Source: Gammaproteobacteria bacterium UBA2810 (GTDB taxonomy: Bacteria > Pseudomonadota > Gammaproteobacteria > Enterobacterales > Succinivibrionaceae). Taken from it: a stretch of DNA of 31,932 nucleotides. Where the stretch lies: contig DEHC01000038.1 in the NCBI GenBank assembly GCA_002351705.1, forward strand, positions 1 through 31,932, given 5' to 3'. The translations under genes were made by a program, and so were the position numbers. Shown one piece after another: positions 1-9,292 of this stretch. The notes under the pieces were generated by a model. The model did no database searches. It saw nothing but the letters and a program-made list of their open reading frames with translations, and was not told the DNA's origin. The stretch's first letter is position 1. Each line of letters opens with the position of its first letter.

Positions 1-1511
1 TTCAATGCCTCGAACATCTTCTCGACACAGTCACGTTTTGAATATGCGTCGATTGCCTGCTGGGCTGTTATTTTCTCTGATGAAACAAGGACATACATGC
101 CGCATTTCATGCGTTCACGATCTAATGCCCCGATATTATCGGAGAAGCCTGTGATTCTGAAAGTCTCTGTCAGAACACCCTCAGTCTTGGCCCCGCGGCC
201 TGTTCCTGTTTTCTGCTGTACTATTTTAGGTGTTGATTTTTCAAGCTTCAGAGTGAAGAGACGCCTGGTAAGCTCATCCACATTCTTCTCAATCTCTTCA
301 GACGTGAAGGACAGATTCGAGGAGTCCTGGATAAAAGCGGCTAACCTGGCTTTTCTTTCCTGAGCATCCAGGTCAAAAGCCGAGCGTTTTTCCTTGTAGA
401 GATTCTCGCTCCAGATAACATGAGCGTAGCAGGTTCTGCCTTTGTCCAGCAGCTTTACCTCGTCTGTAATACCGTATTTTTCATCGTCGGGCGATGAGAG
501 CATTTTGTCAAAAGCATGAATCTCGCCAGCAAACTTGTCGCACAGCTTTGCATGCAGGCCGAATGAGGTGCGCAGCATCAGAAGGTATCCTATCCCGGCC
601 TCGTCCATCTGCTTCAGATTCTTCTCCGAGATATACCCTCTGTCGCAGACAAGGACTATGCCGACTGTTTTCCCATCCTTGTCAGTGATGCCGTCAAAGA
701 ACTTTATCATCTCCTGAGCCTGGGCAATGTCCGCAACAGACCCAGGAGAATGCATGTACGTAAGCGGGAGCCCGTCTGCCTGCCTGATAACGTAATCAGA
801 GTTCACCTGCGGCAGGCTTTTGTCATCCTTGGCGAATCCCTTCTGGACAATGAATACGCCTTCTGCCTGGCTGTTGACATTGGTCGAGTCATAGCAGAGA
901 TAGACCTTCCCATTGCCGATGTTCTCCTTTGCCCATGCCTTTTTGAAAGAGTTGATTTTAGGAATGGTCAGAGAGCTTCTGAGGAATTTTCCAAGATAGC
1001 TGTCATCCCGGATGCTCTCTGAGAAGAGGGCATGTTCCCTGGCCCATGCGGGATAGTGCTGCATTACCGCACTCTCCTTGGAAATCATGTAGTTCGCCAA
1101 ATCAAGGATCTGCCTTGCGTCTTCAGTACCAAAAGCATCAGTCAGGGCCGAGATGAGTTTCTTCTGCTCGGCAGCATTGGAGATAAAACAATGGAACCCG
1201 ACACTGACACTGTCAGCTATTTCCGGAGCGTCAGGACGTTCAGCCTGCTTTTTCTCCTGACCTTTGTTAAGGAACTTCTCATGATAGAACTTGTTGGCAT
1301 AGAACTTCCTGCAGTTTTTGTCTTCAGGGTTCATTACTACACCAATGCAGGCCTGGTCATGGCCAGTATAGCCGCGCTTTCCCTCAGTTTTTCTTTCTGA
1401 CTTACTCACATAATGGTTGCTGGTATTTATATATAAATACCTATGATTTACCACAAATGCTCCCTTCGGAAAATTGAACAGATTTTCTTCGGTTCTTGCT
1501 ATTTTGCCCAT
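1..1511 (-). mobile_element. IS4/IS1634-type DDE transposase, 3' part beyond the window
   Basis: The minus strand is open from an ATG at 1511 to the left edge (503 codons), although only its antisense frames look like separate ORFs. I read a YDSTNVNSQAEG segment that fits the first catalytic Asp of an RNase H-like DDE core, a VCDRGYISEKNL segment that fits the second Asp, and near the edge YSKRDCVEKMFEAL. The last fits the Y-x2-R-x3-E signature of IS4-superfamily transposases. The N-terminus (FVVNHRYLYINTSNHYVS...GYTGHDQACIGVV) is typical of long IS1634-type enzymes. The start is supported by GGAGG nine bases upstream and by a near-consensus promoter. No stop or frameshift is seen, so the element may be active. 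The C-terminus and the far inverted repeat lie outside the window, so subfamily is inferred. Confidence 0.85.
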
Positions 1512-1537
1512 GCTGCGGCCCTCCAGACATGGAGCCT

Positions 1538-1566
1538 ATAATAGCAGCTCGCACAGATTTTGTCAA
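1538..1566 (-). promoter_or_regulatory. Sigma-70 promoter of the transposase gene
   Basis: Read on the minus strand, TTGACA (1561-1566) and TATTAT (1538-1543) are separated by exactly 17 bases. They lie 27 to 55 bases upstream of the transposase ATG. The -35 box is perfect and the -10 has one mismatch. This is an unusually strong promoter for a transposase and may lie inside the element. Confidence 0.7.
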
Positions 1567-1701
1567 GAAAAACCTTTGTATTTTCAAACAGATCAACCTG
1601 AATAGACCAGGAAGGTGAAAAAGCCAGATATGACGGGAAGTTGAGAGAAATCAGAAAAGATTTGATTTTGAAATGGAGGTGGTGGTAGTGTGTGAAGAGC
1701 C

Positions 1702-1845
1702 TATCTTCCTAAGAAGTTAGGGTATCCCGTACAATAGCTCTGGCATCTGAGGCCGGACTTTGTTAAAGTGAAACAAAAAGCATACGTCATTGAATTTCTG
1801 CTCTCACCGCAGAAGGAAGACGGATGCGGTGGAACGGGAATATGA
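1702..1845 (+). pseudogene. Possible remnant of a HigB/RelE-type toxin
   Basis: A degraded reading frame lies just upstream of the HigA-like antitoxin. It reads YLPKKLGYPVQ, an in-frame stop, then LWHLRPDFVKVKQKAYVIEF, and ends in a TGA that overlaps the antitoxin start as ATGA. In HigB/Gp49-type toxins a (L/I)W-E-LRP segment is typical and the toxin gene normally precedes its antitoxin with a short or overlapping junction. The 5' part of the gene is missing and the left neighbour is an IS element, which suggests disruption. The similarity is short, so this is a tentative call based mainly on position and the LWHLRP motif. Confidence 0.35.
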
Positions 1846-2153
1846 GCAATAAATTTGATGATTTTCTCGGGGAACAGCTTAAGGATCCCGAAATCCGCGA
1901 GGAGTATGAGGCCCTGCAGCCGGAGTATGCCGCCATTCAGGCAATGATTGACGCAAGAGTGCGTTCCGGAATGACCAAGAAAGAACTTTCGGAAAAGACA
2001 GGGATTGCCCAGGGCGACATCAGCAAAATAGAGCGCGGGAACGCGAACCCGTCGCTTCGTACCCTGCAGAGGCTCGCAAGAGGAATGAAAATGACGCTCA
2101 GGCTCGAGTTTGTTCCTGAATGCAGCACTGACACAAAGCCGCAGCCTGTCTGA
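1842..2153 (+). CDS. HigA-like XRE-family antitoxin
   Basis: A protein of about 103 residues from the ATG at 1842; an in-frame ATG at 1824 is the alternative. The N-terminal part (FDDFLGEQLKDPEIREEYEALQPEYAAIQAMIDAR) is the usual leader of HigA-like antitoxins. It is followed by a Cro/C1-type helix-turn-helix (MTKKELSEKTGIAQGDISKIERGNANPSLRTLQRLARGM) and a short tail (MTLRLEFVPE). Antitoxins of this family bind a RelE/HigB-like RNase toxin and repress their own operon. Here no intact toxin is seen; only a possible toxin remnant overlaps the start. The gene is followed by a good intrinsic terminator. It may be an orphan antitoxin left after IS insertion, or a solitary regulator. Confidence 0.85.
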   Translation: MSNKFDDFLGEQLKDPEIREEYEALQPEYAAIQAMIDARVRSGMTKKELSEKTGIAQGDISKIERGNANPSLRTLQRLARGMKMTLRLEFVPECSTDTKPQPV

Positions 2154-2175
2154 AATCTCATCAGCAAAAAAGAAG

Positions 2176-2200
2176 AGCCCCGAAAACAGAGGGGCTTTTT
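2176..2200 (+). terminator. Intrinsic terminator after the HigA-like gene
   Basis: AGCCCC (2176-2181) and GGGGCT (2191-2196) form a perfect six-pair stem with a nine-base loop, followed at once by a run of T. It lies 23 bases after the antitoxin stop codon. Confidence 0.8.
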
Positions 2201-2237
2201 CGCACCATGACGGCTGAAATCCAGACCGCCCCAGGCA

Positions 2238-2271
2238 CATCAGGGCATGCGCAGCAGCGCATGCCCTGATG
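2238..2271. repeat. Perfect 15-bp hairpin between converging genes
   Basis: CATCAGGGCATGCGC (2238-2252) and its exact complement (2257-2271) are separated by AGCA. It lies nine bases beyond the sbcC stop codon. There is no T run on either side, so simple Rho-independent termination is not obvious; it may stabilise the mRNA 3' end or be a REP-like element. A partly similar hairpin lies at 13158-13185. Confidence 0.65.
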
Positions 2272-2279
2272 CCTGAGAA

Positions 2280-5200
2280 TTACGGCAGGATTATCCTGCT
2301 GAACCCGCCGCCCTCGCGCTCCACGCGGATCTGCACGCCAATCCGCTCGTTCATGTCCTTCACGTGGGATATGACGCCAATCTGCCTTCCCGACTCGTTC
2401 AGTGACTCGAGGCAGCTCAGCACCGTGCCGAGCGACTGGTCATCAAGAGTGCCGAAGCCCTCGTCGATGAACACCGACTCGACCGTAGTCCTGACGCCGT
2501 GAAGCTCGGACATCGAAAGCGCAAGAGAGAGCGAGACAATGAAGCTCTCGCCGCCCGAAAGCGACTCGACCGGGCGGATCTGATCCGCGATGTCCCTGTC
2601 GCAGATTTCCATGCTCATGCCGGAGTCAGCCGGCACAATGAGCTGGTAGCGGCCGTGCGAGAGCGTCCGGAGATGGAGGTTCGCAAAGATGACCAGCTCC
2701 TTCAGGGTCAGGTTCTGCACGAAGTCGCGGAGTTTCTTGCCGTCGCTTGAGCCGGCGAGATCGTCAAGCTTCTTCGCTGCCTCATACCTGCTCCGGAGGG
2801 CGTCAAGCTCCTTCGAGAGCGCATCCCTTTCCTTCCGGTAGTTCTCGTCTGCCCTGAGCTCGGCGCTGATGTCATCGCGCGTCCTCAGGTTGTTCTCCTT
2901 CCTCTTGTCAAACGACTGACGCCACTGCTCGGTGATGAAGCCCATCCCGTCGGTCTGAACCTGCGGGATGACCGCGGCGATGGAGTCGAGCTTCTTCTTG
3001 GTCTCAAGCGAGGTCCGGTAGAGATCATCGGCCCTCTGCTGCAGCGTCGCGCACTCCTTCTCGATGCCGTCGATGCGCCTCCTCTCCTCCCTGACCTGCT
3101 CGGCAGTGCTTGAGGAAAGCACCGAGGTTATCACATCCGGATCGAAGTTCTGCGACCTCACCATCGAGCGGAACAGCGACTCCGCATCACTGAGGGCAGG
3201 CGCTGCCTGGGCAATGCCGGTCTCGAGGAGCCTGAGCTCGGTAGACTTCTCCTGCAGCCTCGTGCGGCTCTCCGCGCAGCGCGACTCGGCATTCTTCTTC
3301 TCCGCGGCAAGCGCGTCACGCCTGTCCCTGAGCTGCTTCTCGACCACGTTCAGATCATCCTCGGCAAAAAGCGCCTTCTTCCTGGCGGCAAGCGACTCAA
3401 CCTCGCTCCGGAGCTGCGAGTAGTCATTCTCGGATTCGGTGAAGACCGAGAGCAGCCCGCAGAGCTGTCTCCTTGCGCTGTCGAGCCGGCTCTCGGCGAT
3501 GCTGAGCTGCTGCGTCAGATCCCGCTTCTCCTTGTCCCTGCTGACATACTCCTCGCACCTGCTGTTCCATGCGCTGATTCTTCTCTTCCTCTCCTCCGGG
3601 GTCACCGATCCGTCTCCGTAGAACCAGTCCCTCCAGGTCTCTAGGTTGTGGCAGCGCGTCGTGATCTTCGCCTCGCAGTCCCTGATCTCCTTGCGGAGGT
3701 TCTTCAGGCGGTCCGAGGTCCTCGCCTCGTCCGACTTCGCGCCGGCAAGCTCCTTGCTGCTCTCCATCTTCTCGTTGACCGCCTGCTCGCGCTTCTCCTC
3801 GCGGTCTGCAATCAGTGTCGAGGTCTCCGACTCCTCCTTCTGCAGCTCCTCGTAGCGGGCGTTCTGCCCCTGCAGCGATCCGCTCTCGGCGCGCAGCTTG
3901 TCCTCGGTGACCCTGAGCGCCTCCGACACGCGGTCAAACGCGCCCTCGTCAGAGATGTAAAGTGACGGGTAGCCGTTCGACGAGGTCTTGTTCCATGACT
4001 CGAAGGTCTGGGAGATGTCGGCGGTGATATCGCGGAGATCCTTCTCGAGCGACAGCAGCTGCAGCTTGCGGCTCTCGAGCTCGGTCCTCTCGCGGCTGAT
4101 CCTCTCGTCGAGCGCAACGCATCTGCCGCGCAGCTCGTCGGCCTGGGCCTTGAAGCCGTTCATCGCGTGCTCCGCCCCGGAGCTGAACCCCTCGCCGTGG
4201 TAGATCTGTCCGCAGAGCGGGCAGGGGCTGCCGACCTTGAGGAGGTTCCTGAAGGCCTCTACCTTGAGCCTGCGCTCCTCCTCCTTTACGAGCTCCTCAG
4301 CGGTGTCAGCCTTGATCCTGGCGTCATGGAGCTGCTTCTCGAGATCCGCTATGGCCACGGTCCGCTGCGAGATCTGCCCCTTCAGATCGTCAATCGACGC
4401 CTGCTTATCGCGCCTCTGGCTGATGCGGGCAGTAATCGACGGCACCATGCCGTCAAGGCGGGCCAGCACATTGAGGCTGGCGCTGACCTTCTGCAGGTCC
4501 TGCTTGACCTTCTCGTGGCTGCTCTGGGAGTACTGCGTCCTGATCCTGGAGCGCTTCTCGCGGAGGGGCCTGAGCTCCGAGTCAATCCGGCCGATGAGCT
4601 CATCCTTGTCGCGCATCACCGCGTCAAGCGTCCTTAGCCTCTCCCCGACCGTCTTCAGCTGCGACTCCTCGCCTGCGGCGTCCTCGACGCTGCCCGCGAG
4701 CTTCTCGAAGAGATCATTGAGGATCTGGTAGGACTGGACAAAGGGCTCGCAGTCGCGGTTCTCCGCGAGGAACTTCCTCACGGCCGCGTCCTGCTCCTTA
4801 AGCCTTGCAATCTCCTTCTCCCCGTCAGCGACTGCCGCCTCACCCTGTGTCTTGTCTGCTGATGCCTTGTCGAGCTTCGCCTTCTTCCTCTCGAGCTGCA
4901 TGTTCTGCGCGCCGATCTGCTGCTCTATGGAGCGTGCCTTGCCGAGATCCTGGATTTTACGGGCGAACTCCGCCTCATAGGCTGACTGGGCATTCTCGGC
5001 AGACTGCAGCTCCGCATTCCTCGCCGACGTCTCTGCTGAAAGCGCGTCAACCTCATCCGAAAGCGCTTTCTGCCTGTTTCTGCCCGCCGAAAGCTCCTCC
5101 TTCTTGCGCCCGATGTCCTCAAAGCGGCTCCTGACCTCGCCGTGCGAGTCAAGGTACTTCATGATGTCGTAATGGCGGTCCATGTTCTGCCTGGCGAGCT

Positions 5201-6119
5201 CGATCTGAAGCCCCTCGACCTGGCCCCTGAGTCCGCTCAGCTTCTGCTGCTGATCGCCGTAGTTGTTGTGCTCGCTGTCGTACTTCATGAGCTGCGCGAA
5301 GATGTTCTCGATCTCCGAGCGCTCACGTTCGGCCTGCTTGAGGTCGCCCTGCTTCTTCGCGAGGTTGTCCGGGGAGAGGATCTTGGCTGCGACTCCCTGG
5401 AGCTGGATTTCCTTGCCTGTGACCTCGCGCTGCTTCTCCGAGGAGTCCTGGTGGATCTGCCTGGAGATTGCGGCATAGAGCTCGGTTCCCGTTATCCTCT
5501 CGAGGATCTTGGCCCTGGTGTCGGAGTCGGCATGCAGGAAGTTGGCGAACTCTCCCTGCGGGAGGATCACGATGCTGTTGAACTGCTCCCAGTCGAAGCC
5601 TATGATGCGCCCGATGAGCGCATTGCACTCGCTCGGCTTCTCGGCGATGTAGCGGTACTCCCCGCTGCTCTCGTCGTATTCCTGGATCCAGCGCTTCGCG
5701 TCCTGGAACCTGCCGTCAGCCCTCTCGCGGGCGCGCTTCACCTCCCAGCGGGCGATGTAGCGCTTCCCCTTCACCCCGATGAACTCGACCTCGGCGTAGC
5801 CCGAGGCGGCAGTCCTCGTGAGTATGTTCCTCGGATCGGTGTCGGAGAGGTTCCCGAGGCTGTCCTTCTTCGCGCTGCGGTCCCTGTCGGACAGGGTCTC
5901 GGCCTGTCCCCTTTTCCGCATCGGGAGCCTCACGGTCTTCCCGTAGAGCGCGAGCGCAATCGCGTCAAGGATGGTGCTTTTTCCGGCGCCCGTCGGGCCG
6001 GTTATCGCGTAGAGCCCCGAGCTCCCGAGGATGCCCTTGTTGAGCTTGATGACAAAAACCTGATCATCCTGGCACTTGAGGCTCGCAAGGTTCCTGATCT
6101 TGATAGTCAGAATCTTCAT
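2280..6119 (-). CDS. sbcC: SbcC, ATPase/coiled-coil subunit of the SbcCD nuclease
   Basis: This is an SMC-like Rad50 homologue of 1279 residues that works with SbcD to cut DNA hairpins and protein-blocked ends. The N-terminal ATPase half has Walker A GPTGAGKST (41-49) and the conserved FxNSIVILPQGEFANFL segment near 180-195. Long heptad-rich coiled coils flank a zinc hook CPLCG (633-637). The C-terminal half has the ABC signature LSGGES (about 1187) and Walker B plus D-loop VFIDEGFGTLDD (about 1216). Its ATG overlaps the sbcD stop as ATGA, so translation is probably coupled. It is clearly longer than the E. coli protein (about 1050 residues); the extra length is in the coiled coil. Confidence 0.97.
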   Translation of the reverse strand: MKILTIKIRNLASLKCQDDQVFVIKLNKGILGSSGLYAITGPTGAGKSTILDAIALALYGKTVRLPMRKRGQAETLSDRDRSAKKDSLGNLSDTDPRNILTRTAASGYAEVEFIGVKGKRYIARWEVKRARERADGRFQDAKRWIQEYDESSGEYRYIAEKPSECNALIGRIIGFDWEQFNSIVILPQGEFANFLHADSDTRAKILERITGTELYAAISRQIHQDSSEKQREVTGKEIQLQGVAAKILSPDNLAKKQGDLKQAERERSEIENIFAQLMKYDSEHNNYGDQQQKLSGLRGQVEGLQIELARQNMDRHYDIMKYLDSHGEVRSRFEDIGRKKEELSAGRNRQKALSDEVDALSAETSARNAELQSAENAQSAYEAEFARKIQDLGKARSIEQQIGAQNMQLERKKAKLDKASADKTQGEAAVADGEKEIARLKEQDAAVRKFLAENRDCEPFVQSYQILNDLFEKLAGSVEDAAGEESQLKTVGERLRTLDAVMRDKDELIGRIDSELRPLREKRSRIRTQYSQSSHEKVKQDLQKVSASLNVLARLDGMVPSITARISQRRDKQASIDDLKGQISQRTVAIADLEKQLHDARIKADTAEELVKEEERRLKVEAFRNLLKVGSPCPLCGQIYHGEGFSSGAEHAMNGFKAQADELRGRCVALDERISRERTELESRKLQLLSLEKDLRDITADISQTFESWNKTSSNGYPSLYISDEGAFDRVSEALRVTEDKLRAESGSLQGQNARYEELQKEESETSTLIADREEKREQAVNEKMESSKELAGAKSDEARTSDRLKNLRKEIRDCEAKITTRCHNLETWRDWFYGDGSVTPEERKRRISAWNSRCEEYVSRDKEKRDLTQQLSIAESRLDSARRQLCGLLSVFTESENDYSQLRSEVESLAARKKALFAEDDLNVVEKQLRDRRDALAAEKKNAESRCAESRTRLQEKSTELRLLETGIAQAAPALSDAESLFRSMVRSQNFDPDVITSVLSSSTAEQVREERRRIDGIEKECATLQQRADDLYRTSLETKKKLDSIAAVIPQVQTDGMGFITEQWRQSFDKRKENNLRTRDDISAELRADENYRKERDALSKELDALRSRYEAAKKLDDLAGSSDGKKLRDFVQNLTLKELVIFANLHLRTLSHGRYQLIVPADSGMSMEICDRDIADQIRPVESLSGGESFIVSLSLALSMSELHGVRTTVESVFIDEGFGTLDDQSLGTVLSCLESLNESGRQIGVISHVKDMNERIGVQIRVEREGGGFSRIILP

Positions 6120-7390
6120 GATCTGCCGCCCTCCTCCTCGCCGAGCTGTTCCCTGGCCTTCTCCACTGAAGCGTGGTAAAGCTTCATTATGTCATCCGGC
6201 ACCGTTCCGGTGTAGCCGTCATAGGCCCACTTGCGCCGTAGGACCTCCTCCTCCGAGATCTGCTCGAGCTGCTCGGGCGCACCGCCGGCAGCTCCTCCCG
6301 TGATCCCTGCCTGCTCGCGTCCCGTCACTATGCGGACCAGCCTCACCCTGCCGCGCACGATGCCGGCGATGAAGCTCTCGAGACCCGGCTCCGGGGTCGT
6401 GATGAGGACCGGCACCTCGAGGAACGGCCTCTTCTCTATGTCAGGCTCGAAGGGGAGCTCAGCGGCGAGCTTCCTGAGGCTCTCCTCGACCACGCCCTTG
6501 AGCTCGTTCTTGGCCGGCACCTTGTACATCTTCACCGGCTGCGGGACCTCAATGCTGTGATCGATCCTGATGCCGTCACCGTCGCAGACGAGCTCCACCA
6601 GGCGGTGATGATAGGGAGGCCTGCCCTCGTCCATGCTGAGCGCGAGAGGTGAGCCTGAATAGACCACATTCGGCGCGACGGCCTGATCGCGGTGGAGGTG
6701 CCCGAGCGCGGCGAAGTCATAGCCGTCAAACACGGAGACGGGGAGCGCGTGCTGGTTGCCGCAGAGAACCTTCCTTTCCGAGAGCTCGGAGAGGAGGCCG
6801 TTCACCATATAGCAGTGACCGAGGGCGAGCGCCTTTCCGGTCTTTGAGGGAAGCGTCCTTATATAGTCAAGCACGTCCCGGTAGATGCCGCCGATACGGG
6901 ACACCACGAGATCCTGCGTCAGATCCTCCGTGCCGCAGCCGATGTCAGCGACGCGGATGAAGGGGACTGCCGCCGCGTAGAGCGCGACGTCCCCGTTCCG
7001 GTCATGGATGGGCACCGCCATGGCGGCAGCGTCAGTAGAGCCGTCCGGCTTCGTCCTGAGCCGCCCGATCATGGTCACGCCGATTGAGCGGAAGAGCGCC
7101 CCCGGCGCGTCAAGCCTTGACCATGAGTCATGGTTGCCGCCCGTCAGGATAATGTCGGCATGCGGCATCTCCGCCCTGAGCTCCGAGAGGAAGTCGTAGG
7201 CAAGCTTCTGGCTTTCCGCCGAGGGGTTGCTGCTGTCGAATATATCCCCGCATACCACAAGCGCGTCGGCCTCCTCGCTCTTCATCGTCTCAAGCAGGAA
7301 TCTGAGGAACTCGCGGTGCTCGTTCCCCCGCTCGAAGCCATGCAGCATCTGGCCGATATGCCAGTCAGCCGTATGAATGATCTTTACCAT
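6116..7390 (-). CDS. sbcD: SbcD, Mre11-type nuclease subunit
   Basis: A calcineurin-like metallophosphoesterase of 424 residues that forms the nuclease of the SbcCD complex. Metal-binding motifs are in order: DWHIG (9-13), GDIFD (48-52), GNHD (85-88), and later ALGHLHRDQ and YSGSPLALSMDE, as in Mre11/SbcD. I chose the ATG at 7390 over the upstream one at 7426 because the family begins M-x-I-H-T-x-D-W-H and GGAGG lies eight bases ahead of it. It is the first gene of a two-gene operon and overlaps sbcC by four bases. Confidence 0.97.
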   Translation of the reverse strand: MVKIIHTADWHIGQMLHGFERGNEHREFLRFLLETMKSEEADALVVCGDIFDSSNPSAESQKLAYDFLSELRAEMPHADIILTGGNHDSWSRLDAPGALFRSIGVTMIGRLRTKPDGSTDAAAMAVPIHDRNGDVALYAAAVPFIRVADIGCGTEDLTQDLVVSRIGGIYRDVLDYIRTLPSKTGKALALGHCYMVNGLLSELSERKVLCGNQHALPVSVFDGYDFAALGHLHRDQAVAPNVVYSGSPLALSMDEGRPPYHHRLVELVCDGDGIRIDHSIEVPQPVKMYKVPAKNELKGVVEESLRKLAAELPFEPDIEKRPFLEVPVLITTPEPGLESFIAGIVRGRVRLVRIVTGREQAGITGGAAGGAPEQLEQISEEEVLRRKWAYDGYTGTVPDDIMKLYHASVEKAREQLGEEEGGRS

Positions 7391-7701
7391 AGGACATCCT
7401 CCAGTCACGGCCTGATATTGTGGCACAGCTCACGCGGAAATACCTGACCTTCTGTCACATCCGTACAAAGCCTGCCGGAGGTGCCGCGCCATAGTGCCGG
7501 CGTGTGAGGCAGGCGTCAATTTTTGAGCACCGGACAATCGTCAGGAGACGCTGTTTTAGTGTATACTGAACAGCCGCCGGAATATAAAAACGGAACCCTG
7601 CACGAAGCAGCGGCGGACAGGAAAAACAGCGTGTTGCGGGGACTTTAAGGCTGCGGCAGGACTGCGCCGCGCGCATTATTATAAAGAACCGGGATAGAAC
7701 G
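7391..7701. other. Divergent intergenic region between sbcD and an unknown gene
   Basis: These 311 bases separate sbcD (leftward) from the gene at 7702 (rightward), so both promoters should lie here. A TATACT at 7562-7567 could be a -10 box for the rightward gene, but I see no matching -35. GCTGTT (7550-7555) and AACAGC (7569-7574) form a dyad around it. I see no RNA gene and no convincing LexA box. Confidence 0.4.
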
Positions 7702-8097
7702 ATGAACAGAGACAGCGCGCTTGCCTTCAGGATCATAAAGGCAAGGAGGACAGGAGCCGGTGAGTTCAGGAACCTCACCTTCACCCCGGACAACGTATGG
7801 ACAGTCTTTGACAGGGACTGCGCCGACATGTTCCGCAATGTGAACCACTCGGTCGGCGATGTCCCGAAGACTCTCGTCCCGTACCGGAACAGCACGCTAG
7901 TGAGCGGGAGAAGCGGATGCAGGCTGCTCTGCCCGCCAGAGATCGAGCGGCTCCTCCTTGACGCGGGGTACCCGGGGCTCTGTGACTCCATGCCGGTCAG
8001 GAATGATGCGAGTAACGGGAAGGGCGCTCTGAAAGAGGACGGCAGCGGAGCTGACACTGACAGAGTGCAGTTTCCCTTCCCTCTCAGGATGAGCTGA
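7702..8097 (+). CDS. Hypothetical protein of 131 residues
   Basis: I do not recognise this protein. It is soluble-looking, with no signal peptide or membrane segment. It has a coherent body (ALAFRIIKARRTGAGEFRNLTFTPDNVWTVFDRDCADMFRNV) and an L-rich segment (RLLCPPEIERLLLDAGYPGL). The tail (about 100-131) is rich in Gly, Asp and Ser and looks disordered. Codon choice resembles the neighbouring genes (many CTC, AAG, GAC codons), which supports coding on this strand. The long antisense frame over the same bases has a composition typical of a shadow. The ribosome-binding site is weak. It stands alone between sbcD and rdgC. Confidence 0.55.
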   Translation: MNRDSALAFRIIKARRTGAGEFRNLTFTPDNVWTVFDRDCADMFRNVNHSVGDVPKTLVPYRNSTLVSGRSGCRLLCPPEIERLLLDAGYPGLCDSMPVRNDASNGKGALKEDGSGADTDRVQFPFPLRMS

Positions 8098-8271
8098 GGA
8101 GCTCTCACAGAAGATTTTCAGCCGGCGGGGCATCCCGCCAGCGTCCGGTTCCTGCTGGAGCAGGATCCGGCAATGCCCAGGCGGGGAGCCTGGCTCAGGT
8201 GTGAAACCGGTTCAGGCTTTGAATCACTGACTGATTCACAGGTACGTCAGCATTATTTAAGGATAAGCAAA

Positions 8272-9204
8272 ATGTGGTTTAAGAATCTCAGACTATACCG
8301 TCTCGCCGACACCTTCAGCACTACGGCGGCAGATCTTGAAAAGGCCGTCGGGCAGAGCAGATTCGAGCACTGCAGCGGGCAGAACACCTCCTCCAGCGGC
8401 TTCGTCTCCCCGTTCGGCCACAGGTCCGAGTCGCTCGTGTTCAGCGGGCAGCAGCAGCTCATCGTCACCGCCCGCTTCGAGAAGAAGGTGATCCCTCCCT
8501 CAGTCATCACGGACGAGACCCAGAAGGTTCTTGACGCCGAGGAGCAGCAGACCGGCAGGAAGCCCAAGAAGAGCGACAGGGCAAGGGCCCGCGAGGCAGT
8601 GCTCGGCAAGCTTATCCCCCAGGCATTCGCCATCCACTCGGACGTGTCGGTCTGGATCGATCTCGACCAGCACCTCGTCATTGTCGACACCTCCTCCTCG
8701 AAGAAGGCCGAGGACACCCTCTCCCTCCTCAGGAAGGCGCTCGGCTCCCTGCCCGTGCAGCCCGCCGAGACCAAGGACTCCGTCTCCACCGCGCTCACCA
8801 ACTGGGTGCTCGAGGGCGGCTCGACCGTCGAGGGCGTAATGGTCACCAACGAGGTCACCCTTTCCGGCACCGGCGATGACAACGCTGTGATCAGCGCGAA
8901 GAAGCAGGACCTCTTCACCGATGCCATCGCGAACCTCGTCAAGAACGACAAGGTCGTAACCAAGCTCGGCCTTTCCTGCAAGGACGGCGAGATGGAGTTC
9001 GTCATCGAGGATGACTTCTCCATCAAGCGCCTCAAGATCGCCGACGAGCTCAAGAACAGCGGCGACACCGATGCCGGAAATGAGGATCCGGTAGTACGCG
9101 CCACCACCGACTACACCATCATGACCGGCCTCCTCAGCAAGACCATCTCCGATCTTGCCGGTGCGTTCGGCGGGATCAAGCCCTTCTCCGAGAACGGGGA
9201 TTAA
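8272..9204 (+). CDS. rdgC: RdgC, DNA-binding inhibitor of RecA
   Basis: A 310-residue protein that forms a ring-shaped dimer on double-stranded DNA and limits RecA access. The N-terminus MWFKNLRLYRL and the mid-protein segment IHSDVSVWIDLDQHLVIVDTSSSKKAEDTLSLLRKALGSLPV match the RdgC family closely, as does its length of about 300 residues. The open frame extends upstream to 8173, but the family starts at MWFKN, and AAGGAT lies a few bases ahead of the ATG at 8272. It precedes trhP by 88 bases. The context of SbcCD on one side fits a DNA-maintenance cluster, though the two are on opposite strands. Confidence 0.95.
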   Translation: MWFKNLRLYRLADTFSTTAADLEKAVGQSRFEHCSGQNTSSSGFVSPFGHRSESLVFSGQQQLIVTARFEKKVIPPSVITDETQKVLDAEEQQTGRKPKKSDRARAREAVLGKLIPQAFAIHSDVSVWIDLDQHLVIVDTSSSKKAEDTLSLLRKALGSLPVQPAETKDSVSTALTNWVLEGGSTVEGVMVTNEVTLSGTGDDNAVISAKKQDLFTDAIANLVKNDKVVTKLGLSCKDGEMEFVIEDDFSIKRLKIADELKNSGDTDAGNEDPVVRATTDYTIMTGLLSKTISDLAGAFGGIKPFSENGD

Positions 9205-9292
9205 GGAAGGACAGCGGGTCTAACCCGGCAGTGCCGGCGGTGACGCTCTCAACGCCGGTTCAGTCAATTCAGAAAGGCAAAGTCCGGACACC

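Noticed and set aside
2355..2375. A CACGTG inside sbcC as a second parS
   Set aside because: The flanks (TTCACGTGGGAT) break the GTTNCACGTGNAAC symmetry, and it lies in coding sequence.
5142..6179. A 345-codon plus-strand open frame opposite sbcC
   Set aside because: It lies wholly antisense to sbcC and sbcD coding sequence and has leucine/valine-rich, motif-free composition typical of an antisense shadow in GC-rich DNA.
7550..7574. A dyad (GCTGTT/AACAGC) as a LexA box upstream of sbcD
   Set aside because: The gap between CTG and CAG is 17 bases, where LexA needs 10, and the inner sequence does not match.
7455..8108. A 217-codon minus-strand open frame opposite the unknown gene at 7702
   Set aside because: Its composition (many Ser, Leu, Arg, Phe) and lack of any start signal fit a shadow; the plus-strand frame has codon use like its neighbours.
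8253..9107. A 284-codon minus-strand open frame opposite rdgC
   Set aside because: Antisense to a clearly recognised rdgC gene.
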